Assembly: GCA_033964015.1 (NCBI GenBank)
Contig: CM066915.1
Location: forward strand, 10,067,573-10,131,572
Direction: 5' to 3'
DNA: 64,000 nucleotides
Source: Scolanthus callimorphus
Lineage: Eukaryota; Cnidaria; Anthozoa; Actiniaria; Edwardsiidae
Shown here: one piece after another, positions 33,508 through 42,808 of the stretch
Layout of the letters: every line of letters begins with the position of its first letter
How positions within the stretch are numbered: the stretch's first letter is position 1
The notes under the pieces: generated by a model
The model's database searches: none
Told to the model about the DNA's origin: nothing
What the model saw: the letters and a program-made list of their open reading frames with translations, nothing else
Position numbers and translations under genes: made by a program

Positions 33508-34493
33508 ATTGCGCCAAATACCAACTTTCCGTCGTTTAGTTAGACCAGTTTCAAACGTCGATTTTTTTGCAGCGTCAAATACAATTATTCCAAAACTCTT
33601 TATTATGTGTGAAGAGGAAACTAAAAAAGTGCAACATGGTAATTGGGATGACAAATTGCAGCACATTGCACACCTTGAAATCTTTTTCGGTAGTTTCCTT
33701 TTTCTTTAGCTGTAAATTAAACCTATCTGTTGAACTGCCGTGCTAAAGAACAACTTTGATTGCGGCTATATTTACTGAGAATCATAGCTGATATCTTCTA
33801 CCTTCAAAAGACATTGTTTTAAAATCTCTGGACAATATTCGTCTTGGAAATTTGAAAACTTGGAGTTCCTCGATAGGGGGTATGGCTTTTCCGCCGGAAC
33901 AGCGCAAAAGTCTTACTAGCCTAATTGTAGCAGAGTGGTTTTCATTGGACTGGAATAAATTGTAGCTGTGAGTAAAAGTCTACTAGTCATAATCATCAGA
34001 GAAGAACAATAGAAATAAACTGTGGGTGTAGCCATATGGGTCTCGATAGATGTTGATAACGTGTCGATTTACTCGTAAATTTACTTCGATAACTCTCAGG
34101 CTCTACAAACATTGCGTCCATAACTACACCGTGCAACGTAGACCTAGTGCGCATGCCTGGGTTCACACAGGCAACCCATCAACACAACCCAAACAAAGAA
34201 AGATTATTCAAATGAACGCCACGTGATCTTAAGCCGCAAAAAAAACTGGAGGGGCAACTGGAGGGGCACAGCTACTGAGGATCCGCGAACCGTTATGAAT
34301 TAACGTGTGACCCTGCCTCCTAAGCGCACGCTGTCGTTCTATGGTAATAATAATACTTTATTCGCATTCTTTTTTATACATATTTTGCTTGCTTTATATA
34401 CAAATATATTTATCGAGATATTTTTTCCAGATTTTTGAGTGGGATTGTGTTATATTTTCTGATTGGAAATGTTAAATTTCTTTTGACGTGGAA
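33508..34493. other. Gene-free stretch with minus-strand LINE tail
   Basis: No supported gene. TAATAATAATACTTTATTCG at 34343 reads on the minus strand as AATAAAGTATTATTATTA, a typical 3' end of CR1/L2-like elements; a 5'-truncated fragment of about 100 bp is likely. Confidence 0.4.
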
Positions 34494-34665
34494 TAGTCAG
34501 GCGGCTAAGACATAGGATTGTGCGATTTGTGATAAAAGCATGAAACTTCCCATGATGAATCAACTACAGGTACTTGTTGATTTTCGATTGGGAGGCATTT
34601 CTCAAATTTCCTATAACAGGAGTTAGCTGGATTTATAAAAAACTTGCTAAAAATGCTGAGTCAGC
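34494..34665 (+). repeat. Left TIR of Academ-like element
   Basis: Pairs with 40450-40621. The outer 16 bp are identical; then short indels separate blocks of 15-30 matching bases. Confidence 0.85.
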
Positions 34666-34851
34666 TTTTCTTTGACACTATGAAACATGTACAATCGAGG
34701 TGAATGAGTTCCATGTGTTGCACTGGAAGTTAGTTATTGTGTATAGCTTTAGACTATCTTCTTTTAGTTAGCCTTTTGATGACGTCATGATTACGTCACT
34801 TCGGATATTGCGCAATACCGACGTTCAATAACAAATAACTGAGGTCATTTT

Positions 34852-35793
34852 TCACTTGCCTTTAACTGTAGCAGTTGCCGCCGCAGGTACACAGCGCCGT
34901 ACATTGCAGTCCAGCTTTGAAGCATTTACATAGGCCTCTGCATGCCTTCTTACAAGAACAATGGATAAGTTCATAGCAGCTTTTTTGTGCCTGGGCGATC
35001 GTGGTCCAAACAGGTTTCCAAGTGCTGCCATGATTTTCCCATCCCCATTCCTGTGGACTTGGAAGCTCTGGTACAGCGACATGTGCCTGGCTCCATACGT
35101 GGCCTCCCTGATATGCTGCACGGAGAAGGTGCTGCTTAAGCGCTGCTGAGGTGGGTGGTATCCTTTTAAGACTGCGCTGACGCTTGCAGAACAGTATAGT
35201 AAGATTACGAATCTCTCCATGGTCTCGATACAGTTCTCAGATAAAGTGCCAGGTACCTTTGCGATTTCCAAAAACGCCTGGGTTACCTCCGGATACACAG
35301 TCCATGTGTCCCATGCACTCTTCTTTGTCTTGTTCGCGAAAAAGGACACAGTATCGCATCCCGTGAACGCGTGGAACACGGGCAATGCCAGACTTTTTTG
35401 AGGGCCAAGTGATTGCGCGATGTCATGTATAGGGAGGAAGCGAAAGTGTGTACCGCTGCCGAACGCAAGCCACAGTTCTTTACCGGGCATTCGCTGCATT
35501 TGGGCTACTGCTATCACAAACACGTCCGTGTCGACTGTTCTTATTAGTATACGACGGTGCCGTTTTGCCGCGTCAAGGACATGTATAAAAATACGCGAAT
35601 CTGCTTCTTCGTGGCTGCAGGGCTGGAGCGATTCCAGGGAAGCGTTATCAGCTCCTGATGCCATTACTCCTTCCCCGAGCGTGCTGATCACTTCCTTGTC
35701 TGGCACAACCATTCTCCCTACTCCTTCTGCCAGTAGCTTAAACAATGCCGTCTTGTTCTCTTCCACTCTTAAAAAGCTCTTCCAGTTTTTTTG
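34852..35793 (-). pseudogene. Academ-like protein, C-terminal XPG/FEN-like nuclease domain
   Basis: The last reading frame of the transposon gene, about 304 residues from 35766 plus a few codons upstream. Motifs in order fit the I-region of XPG/FEN nucleases: HEEADSR (acidic pair with A and D, like the EAEA of FEN1), IRTVDTDVFVIAVA (a beta strand and paired Asp, like the T-x-D-S-D element), and FTGCDTVSFF with D near residue 138 (like GCDY before the helix-hairpin-helix). It would cut branched or flapped DNA during transposition. This assignment is from motif order alone. It joins the preceding segment through a one-base frameshift in an A7 run near 35793. Confidence 0.7.
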
Positions 35794-36994
35794 GCATTCT
35801 GACCGAAGGTTCCACGCGCCGCCTCATTCCAGCTCCTCTCTTTTCTCTTGTGCTTTTTTTCAGGCTATCGTCCCGGTACTCATCCCAAACGACATCCACT
35901 CGTTGGGCCGACATGAGCTGAGTACTGATATACGGCAAGAAGACGTCATCAGTGTATTCTTTGAAGGTCTGAGAGGTTTTGGGGTCTAGCATTTGCACCA
36001 CGACAGCGCCATCAAGGACCTTGACATCAACTTCAGGGCTTTCAGCATTGACTTCAATGTTACCTTGCACACATGGGATTAGCTCTGCTTTATTTCCTTG
36101 CTTGAAGGAGCCGTGCTGGGATAGCGACGGGGGGCAAGGTTGGTTTTCATGTCTGAAAAACTCTGTTAAATCTCCATCCCGCGTTTGACACGCAATGTAC
36201 AATCTTGAAAACAGTGAACAATCCTCTTTTAGCTCTGATATCTCTGCCTGCTTCGTCGTTTGCTTTTTCTTTCCTGATCGGTTGAACAAGGGCAGTTGGT
36301 TTCGTTTTATCGGACTAGTAATTGGCTTGGACCTGTTAATAAATCTATCCTGGACAAATTTGTTGTATTGGTCTCGACCTAGCTGTTGTACCTTCTTCAC
36401 TGTTTCCACTACTTCTTTCGGCATAATCTCCTTAGTATCAATTCGAAGCAGCTCCCCACTGTCCTCTAGGAAGGGATTACCCATTTCGTCCAGCGCCGAC
36501 ACAAGCGACTTCACATCTTTCAAGAAACCCTTCTGAACTGATGGGATCTGATCGTGGTGATTCGTAGACTCGTTTTTCGCCCTAGGACTGTGCTGCTCGT
36601 ACTCATTCACAATTCTGGAAAGTTCAGGACCGCCAATCATCCATCTTCTCAGCGCGCTTGGATTTTCGGTTAGACCGACAGCACCGCCATCCCCCTTGAT
36701 CGACGCATTTTCTTGCTCGTGTGCGTGATCTAACGCGATTGCTGAAAAGCGATGTGCAGACTTTCTGACGACAAACGCACCAGTCCTGAACGTGCGATAT
36801 ACCGTGGGATGCTCCGTTGGCAGCGCAATCATGTCTCTTACATGCACAGAAAGCCAACGCGCGTAGTTGATATGGTCAAGGGCGAACATCCAGGGCATTA
36901 ATTCTCCGAGACACTCTACATACATATCGAAATTTCCTTCCCTTATAGACCTTACGAACTCAAGAATGAGCAGCTCAAACTGCAAAACCAGGTA
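35738..36994 (-). pseudogene. Academ-like protein, region between DDE and nuclease
   Basis: About 415 residues in the same frame as the DDE segment, from which it is separated only by a TGA codon (36995-36997) where a Trp codon is likely (FHY-stop-YLVLQ). It has a block DHAHEQENASIKGDGGAVGL followed by TENPSALRRWM that looks strongly constrained, and a linker rich in charged residues after that. HEQEN offers an alternative position for the third catalytic acid. The end overlaps the nuclease frame where the A7 frameshift lies. Confidence 0.7.
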
Positions 36995-38577
36995 TCAGTA
37001 GTGAAACTGTGGTTGTGCTGTAGACGTGCGATTACACCACGATAAAAAATCGTCTGCATTGCCGTCCTCACCAAGTGCTGCTTTGTGTTGGTCATACGCC
37101 AGAGAAAGTAGAATGTACAACGCTGCAGCTGTTATTTCATGGGCTCTTCTTGTTCTTGCAATGTGGGTGACTTTCAGATAAGACTCCGCTGTTCCCGATG
37201 ACGCTATATTGCTACTAACGATAGCGTTTATCCAGCCACTTTCTCCTAAAAAGTCTCCGAGAGCTTTGAGGGCCGCCATCTCAATATGTAGCCCGCCAAA
37301 CATGACGATATATCGCTTCTCGCCGTACGTTTCGGGCCAGGTCCACTGTACTTGCTTGGCAAGCGCGAAGAGGGGCTGATCCATTGCTATAATCGGGACT
37401 TGTCCTGGGTTGACATGCTGCACCGCTTTATCAACAACATCCATACCATGCTTTACCATTGCCACAGAATGTGCATTCTCGATAAATAACGGCAGCAGCG
37501 CCACATTATCCACTAGTAATTGCGGCTGCTGGGTCTGTAGCGAAGCATGGAATGCCGCCCAAGAGATGAACTCGTTCTGGTTCAACTCGTCCTTTCCTAT
37601 CATAGATCTCACCACGTTTAGCCACTCAACTTCTTTAGATAGTGGGTTGGTGAAGGAGGGGGGTACTACTGGGGCCGCCTTCAATGGAACAACGGGCTCC
37701 TTTGTCTTAAGGACTGCTGGGGGGACGTTACGGTAAGTCTCTGGTAGTTCCTTTACTGTTTTACTCTTTCCAACAGAATCAGTTATTACATTTACGCCAC
37801 GGTCACGCCCACTGTTATCCTTTGTAGGATGCTGCGCCAATGAAATAGCTGTTACATGAAAAGAGTCTTTAGCAGTGGTCGCGCTAGGATTATGGTCAAT
37901 GTTATCTAGGGCTCCTGTCGTGAACAAATTCGCACGGAGTTTCGGAGGGCAAACGACGCCATCTTGTTCGAATCGGCTGCACACGCTGTTCGCAACATCC
38001 GTCGAGATTGACATTACGCGATCATATGAAATAGACAGGCCCATTCTATACATTGTGTCAATAAGGGAGCGATTTCTTGTATCTGCATGTATTTTAAGTC
38101 CCACATAAATGGGGACAGGGGTCTCTCTATCTCTAGTGTGTCGCACGTCTTGCGTGGCTTTTTCTTTACTTGACTTTCGTCTGTACTTGACACAGTTGAA
38201 ACTTATCAACTGAGAAATTGTTAGAGCCGCCTCTGTAACAAGAAGGTCGTCAATGCCTTCAGCATTACGTCCTGGTCCTTCCAAAACCATCGCAACCAAC
38301 GCCTTTAAAGAGGTCGGCACACTGTCGACTGGGCGGTTATAAAATGAGCCGTTGAATAGCGGATTTTTCTGGGCAAAAATGTCTCGTCTGATGAAACGCG
38401 CAACATTTGCTATTAGCATTGCTTCAGTGTTGTCATCTTGCTCGTGCGCTTTCATTAAAACTGCGCCTACATCTTTATCAAAGGCCAAGACGACATCTTT
38501 CCCTTGTTTAGAGCATATGAGATCAGGTAAAGCGCCTTGGAGTTTCTCTTTTAAACGAGTTGTGTGAATTCGAATTA
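36995..38577 (-). pseudogene. Academ-like transposase core (candidate DDE domain)
   Basis: An open frame of about 525 residues, of which 497 follow the ATG-like start at 38488. Possible catalytic residues: FTTGALDNIDHN (D195 or D198), PIIAMDQPL (D370) and FGGLHIEMA (E403), each at the end of a hydrophobic strand as in an RNase H-fold DDE transposase. The spacer between the second Asp and the Glu is short (32 residues). It would cut and join transposon ends. The segment begins at a frameshift near 38577 and ends at an in-frame TGA. Family match is inferred. Confidence 0.7.
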
Positions 38578-39401
38578 CTCTCTTCGCCGCCTAACGCCTC
38601 CAAAATGGAAGAGTACAATTTGCTTAGTTCGGTCATAGTAAATACATGCAAGCTTTTCTCGTTTTCTCGGCACCCGTCCAAATACGAAACAACTTCTGCA
38701 AAGGCGATAGCATGCAACCTACTGCTTTCCTTGCTCTCGGTATTATCAAGTGAAAGCTTTAGCGATCTCGTACGATTATAAAAGGAAACGAGACAATTTC
38801 TGTGATAAACTGCGTCAATGGCTATCATGTCACCAGCAGCCAACTTAGCGAGGAGGCGCATGTCGTTAAGCTCAGTTGCATGTCTCCGCACCTTTGCATC
38901 TAATTCTAGCGTTGACGCTTTATGGAGCTCGCCTTCCGATTTTTCACAAAAGAAACAATTATCAATTTGCTTGTCAGTGGAAGATAATCGCCTTCGTTTT
39001 TCCTGAGATGCCAAAACCTCTGTAGCGCATGCTACAGCAGAATCACAGTGTCTCTTTCTGGCTCTTTTCAGTTCAGTGTTGTTGATTTTATTTCTGCAGG
39101 ATTTATGCCAACATGCTTGATACTTAGTCAGTGTTTCCTCGACTGTAGAATCTCCATCCGGCAATTCTGGGAGACGAACATCGACTTTACGAACACCGAG
39201 TTTTTCAAATTCATGAAGGCTTTGTGATAAAGAACTGTAGCCACTACCAGCTTGGTCGTTTCTTTTAGTCTGCTTGGGACAGATAATATGTTCAGAGGTC
39301 TTTTTTTGACAGAGAATACAGAGCCTCCAATCGATTATTCTCGCAGAACCTGATTTACCTGCAGTTTCTTTGGATATAACAAGCTTGGGCCGTTGATCGC
39401 T
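38523..39401 (-). pseudogene. Academ-like protein, N-terminal zinc-binding-like region
   Basis: Open from the predicted exon 2 start at 39401. Cys/His groups suggest metal binding: WRLCILCQKKTSEHIICP, YQACWHKSCRNK, NCFFCEKSEGELHK and YHRNCLVSFYNR. Such a region could bind the transposon ends. The frame leaves the true path after ALGGEE at about 38577, where one extra base separates it from the DDE segment; the last 17 or so codons to 38523 are out of frame. The ATG at 39972-39974 is thought to be on a separate exon. Confidence 0.7.
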
Positions 39402-39971
39402 CTAGAACACGCATAAAATATAAAGCATAAGGTATTTGGCGGGAACTGGAAACGGAAGTTGTACACGCGAGTTGTCTCAAAAGTTAAGACATTATGAAAA
39501 CATAATTGAACTACATAATTGTTTCGGCGAGCGTAGCGACAAGGACGAAAATACAAAATATTAAAATATTCAAGTAAAATTTCAAGAGCCTTGATAAATA
39601 AGAATTAGCTCACGATCATTTATAAACTTGTGACTAAAAAAGGTTTTATTTCAAAGTTTGTTTGCATTACGAACTGTAGTTGTACGTCTCCATTGCGGTC
39701 TCGCTGTAGTTTGTATATCGGTTTACTGCGTACGAGAAGGAAACTGTACTAAAACTGTTCCTTAGACGACGGGCTGTTCGGCGTTCAGGCCTAGGAGTTA
39801 CAAGAGAGCAAGCATTCTACTACGTGGTCAAGTTTACATGAGCAAGACTTCGCCGACTTCTGTCTCCATTACTGTATTCTTTTTGGTGGGCATAATCAAC
39901 TCCTTCTGACTTTCAGGTTTTACTCGAAATTACGCTAAAAGTTTTATAATTTCAATAGTTTTGGTACTTAC
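39402..39971 (-). other. Predicted intron separating ATG from the coding exon
   Basis: On the minus strand ACAAAATG is directly followed by GTAAGTACC (donor, 39971 downward). The acceptor TGCGTGTTCTAG ends at 39402, and exon 2 continues AGC GAT CAA CGG in the frame that leads into the Cys/His region, after an in-frame stop further upstream. This makes a 570 bp phase-0 intron just after the initiator codon. Confidence 0.55.
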
Positions 39972-40449
39972 CATTTTGTACAGATCAGAGTCGAGAGAAC
40001 ACGATCAAAGAGCACGTTTATTTCTTCCTCTGTTTTCTGTATACGCGACGTTGTAGAATAAAAAGTGATTCCCGCCAAACACACAGGGTAACTACAACTG
40101 GGTTCTGCCGCAATCCAAGCTCATTTCTTTTTCTTTTTTTATATATCATTTACACTAGTATCGTTCGAAAACTCTTAGAGTGTCCATAGATTATACAGAA
40201 TACAATTCTTTACTATTTTTTAGTATTATCTTATGGATATTTTTTATCCTTTGGGGCATAGAAACAATTTTTAGTGTGTTTTCGCGTAGTTTTAGTGAAA
40301 AAGTTTTGTTTTGAAGTCGCAATAACTATTGACGGTATATTTTTATCTAAAAAATCTAAAATTGTCTCTCTCTCAAAAGCTTACAGTAAAAGGGTTCACT
40401 TTGCAAGCGCATTTTGGTGATTTAAAAATTTTTGTCTCGCCTTAAAAAC

Positions 40450-40621
40450 GCTGACTCAGCAGTTTTTAATACCCAGCTGTTATTCCCGTATAAGATGGTT
40501 TCAGAAATGCCTCCCAATCGAAAATAGACGAGCACCTGTAGGCAGTTCATCCTTGAAAGTTTCATGCTTTTATCACAAATCGCACAATCCTGCAAAAAAA
40601 TTGGACTTAGCCGCCTGACTA
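40450..40621 (-). repeat. Right TIR of Academ-like element
   Basis: Inverse of 34494-34665; it lies upstream of the gene and probably contains its promoter. Confidence 0.85.
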
Positions 40622-41163
40622 GAATGGAAAGGCCAGATTCAACTTTCCAGTAAGTTGCAAACTCTGAAACTTGTTAAACCACGATTAGAGTTTTCTTATT
40701 ATTCGACTCCTGTAGTCAATGTCCAAGATGTAGACAAGCGGTTACGAGATTTTATGAGCACCGATTCGTGGTTGAAGCTGGAAGATACACGGGGACCGAT
40801 TAATGTCGACGAGGAAGTTTGCTTTCTGTGATTGTTGGAGATGAGTTACATTATTTTTCGTTTTGTTCAAATGAAGAAATTTCTATGATCAGGAGTACAT
40901 TTTTGCCTAGCCTGAGGGGTGTGAATTTAGCGTTTTCTCTTTTCAATGATAGAGATCTATTTATTTATTGTGTATCTATGATAGATGCATCGATAATTCC
41001 TTTGACGGCTAGATTTATATGTGATTTAATGTTTCAATATTTAACCATTATCCTACGAGATTGCGCAGAATATCGTCTGATACTTAGCCGACGAGAGACG
41101 CAGTCCCGAGTTGGCTTAACATCAGACGATATTCTTGGTTTGCACTCATTCCTATGCGAATAA
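40622..41163 (+). pseudogene. Unrecognised coding fragment abutting the transposon
   Basis: A frame is open from the target duplication (GAA TGG AAA GGC) to a TGA at about 40830: roughly 69 codons including SSKLQTLKLVKPRLEFSYYS and RLRDFMSTDSWLKLED. A second frame from about 40819 to 41163 goes on with GDELHYFSFCSNEEIS, so one frameshift may have broken a longer frame. Composition looks protein-like. I do not recognise the family. The Academ-like element inserted at its left edge; a stop lies 14 codons into the other flank, so an exon boundary or older decay is likely. Confidence 0.4.
41067..41135. repeat. Hairpin with 15 bp perfect stem
   Basis: AGAATATCGTCTGAT and its inverse ATCAGACGATATTCT enclose about 40 bases in which CTTAGCC pairs with GGCTTAA imperfectly. 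Confidence 0.7.
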
Positions 41164-42513
41164 AATCACAAAAGCGCAACAACAACAACAACAACATAAA
41201 GCCTTTATTTCCTGAAAATTTACAATAGTTTTATAATAATAAATTTTGTTTTTAAAAAAAGAAAGAGGGCTGGCTAATTAGAATAACTAAAGACTTAAAC
41301 GTTTTAGGCAGCCAGTTTTATACATATAGATTTAATACAAATATAGGTCGGCATACGAACACATACGCTTACAAGACCCTTAGCGCGGCGGCCATGTTGT
41401 TGTACAGAACAAAGTGCAACAACTGAACTTTCTTTTGCTCCTGTACACCAACATGGCTGCCAATGACGTCGCGTGCAAACCAGCAATTCTGCAAAAATCG
41501 AGCAAGATATTGGTTTTATATCAGCACATCAATAGCACAAAAAATCCAGAAATGATTTCCTTTTGCGTATTAAATACGAGTTCAACACATCATATTTCCG
41601 CCTCAAACGACGGATATCGCAGGATGTATGTCATGTACCTTACAGACATATTCTTGGTTTTCACTTGTCACGTGACGAAATTTATTTCTCTAAATTTACT
41701 TCTAAACACTGGATGCCTAATAGAATTATAAAGAATATACAAAATTATGTTTCCTGGGTAAATTTTAGGCCGATTGGTCACTTTCCGAGCGAGATATTAG
41801 CAAGTGAATGTGCGCCATTTTGTACAGTAATTGTATGGAGCCGCCATATTGGAGCCCCAGCAGAGGGGCTCCATAATGGCGGCCAATTAATCGGGTCTCC
41901 AAAACGACGCTATTTTCAATCCCAATTATAAGAATAGTATCAGAATGGTAAGATATGAACTTTTATAACATACTGACGTGCCAAAAAGGTAAGAACGGTA
42001 CAAATCGAGTGAAATACGGCAAGTTCAAAATATGTGACTGGTGTTGCGTGACATAAATAGCTTTGGCGATATCTCGAGGAGTACTTGGCAGAAGGTGCCA
42101 AAATTTCGTTTGACAAATCCTTGAATAAAGTTATATTCATCATAGAAAGGACATCTCTGTAGGTCTCTTGGTTTAGAAGTTAGCATTTTGATGACGTCAC
42201 ATGAAAACCGAGAATATATACATTAAATATAGACAGGAATACTAAAACAAACGTGGTAGGAGACCCTAAGAAACCATAAGGCATATCCGAGTAGGGTCCC
42301 CCATGTATAGCTCTATGTTTACAAAGTAAATGTATTTTGCATTAGCTGAGCCAATATCCATGCTTAGTTTACAGTTGACGCGGTTTCCATTGTTATTCGT
42401 AGGGTTTTAACTCGGATAATGACTCTCAACAAACTAAAAGTCGGGGAGGGATTTGAATTCTCCAGGGAAAGGTTGGGGTTGATCAATAGAATTGAATTGA
42501 ATTTCTAGGTAAA
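41164..42513. other. Gene-free stretch with LINE tail and hairpins
   Basis: (AAC)n at 41178-41196 followed by AAAGCCTTTATT reads on the minus strand as AATAAAGGCTTT plus (GTT)n, a likely non-LTR 3' tail. Two hairpins built on GCCATGTTG/CAACATGGC (41388-41466) and GCCGCCATATTGG/CCATAATGGCGGC (41840-41883) follow. Short frames here span the hairpins and are not supported. Confidence 0.45.
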
Positions 42514-42638
42514 TATATGGCTCATTGTGGATTCATAGGTAAGTATATGGGTCATTATGGATTCATAGGTAAGTATCTAGATACTTACCTATGAATCCAT
42601 AATAAGCCATATACTTACCTATGAATCTATAATGTATG
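42514..42638. repeat. Palindromic array of a 30 bp unit with donor-like cores
   Basis: Units with ATTCATAGGTAAGTATATGG recur about three times to the left of a central AAGTATCTAGATACTT (42571-42586) and twice inverted to the right. AGGTAAGTAT is a near-ideal 5' splice site and thus faces outward on both strands. Confidence 0.8.
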
Positions 42639-42808
42639 GTTCCAGAAAATACTCCCCCCCGGAAGAGTGTTGAAAAGTGACCCCCCACCTCTCTGGCATT
42701 TCCGAAGAAAAATACAGTATTTGCATGGAAAAGATATATTATCCTCCTATTATCCTTCCTATGGATAATTTCTGGGATCACACAATAAGCCATTTTTACC
42801 TAGACTTC

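Larger units (their letters stand above)
34494..40621 (-). mobile_element. Academ-like (AcademX type) DNA transposon, 6.1 kb
   Basis: The ends are a perfect 16 bp inverted pair TAGTCAGGCGGCTAAG (34494-34509 and 40606-40621). Weaker pairing continues for about 170 bp (shared GGATTGTGCGATTTGTGA, TTTTCGATTGGGAGGC, GCTGAGTCAGC). GAA lies on both sides (34491-34493 and 40622-40624) as a 3 bp target duplication. One minus-strand gene fills the interior. A transposase joined to an XPG-like nuclease with 3-4 bp duplications is the known hallmark of the AcademX group. The superfamily call is inference from these three points. Confidence 0.8.

Noticed and set aside
33221..33666. Gly- or Pro-rich frames on both strands
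   Set aside because: They arise from C and G runs inside the MITE at 33294-33507.
35420..36536. Plus-strand frames opposite the Academ-like gene
   Set aside because: Shadows of the minus-strand gene; no conserved motifs and codon pattern fits the other strand.
41414..41931. Frames of 105 and 122 codons
   Set aside because: They span two hairpins and a repeat tail and overlap in different frames; nothing protein-like stands out.
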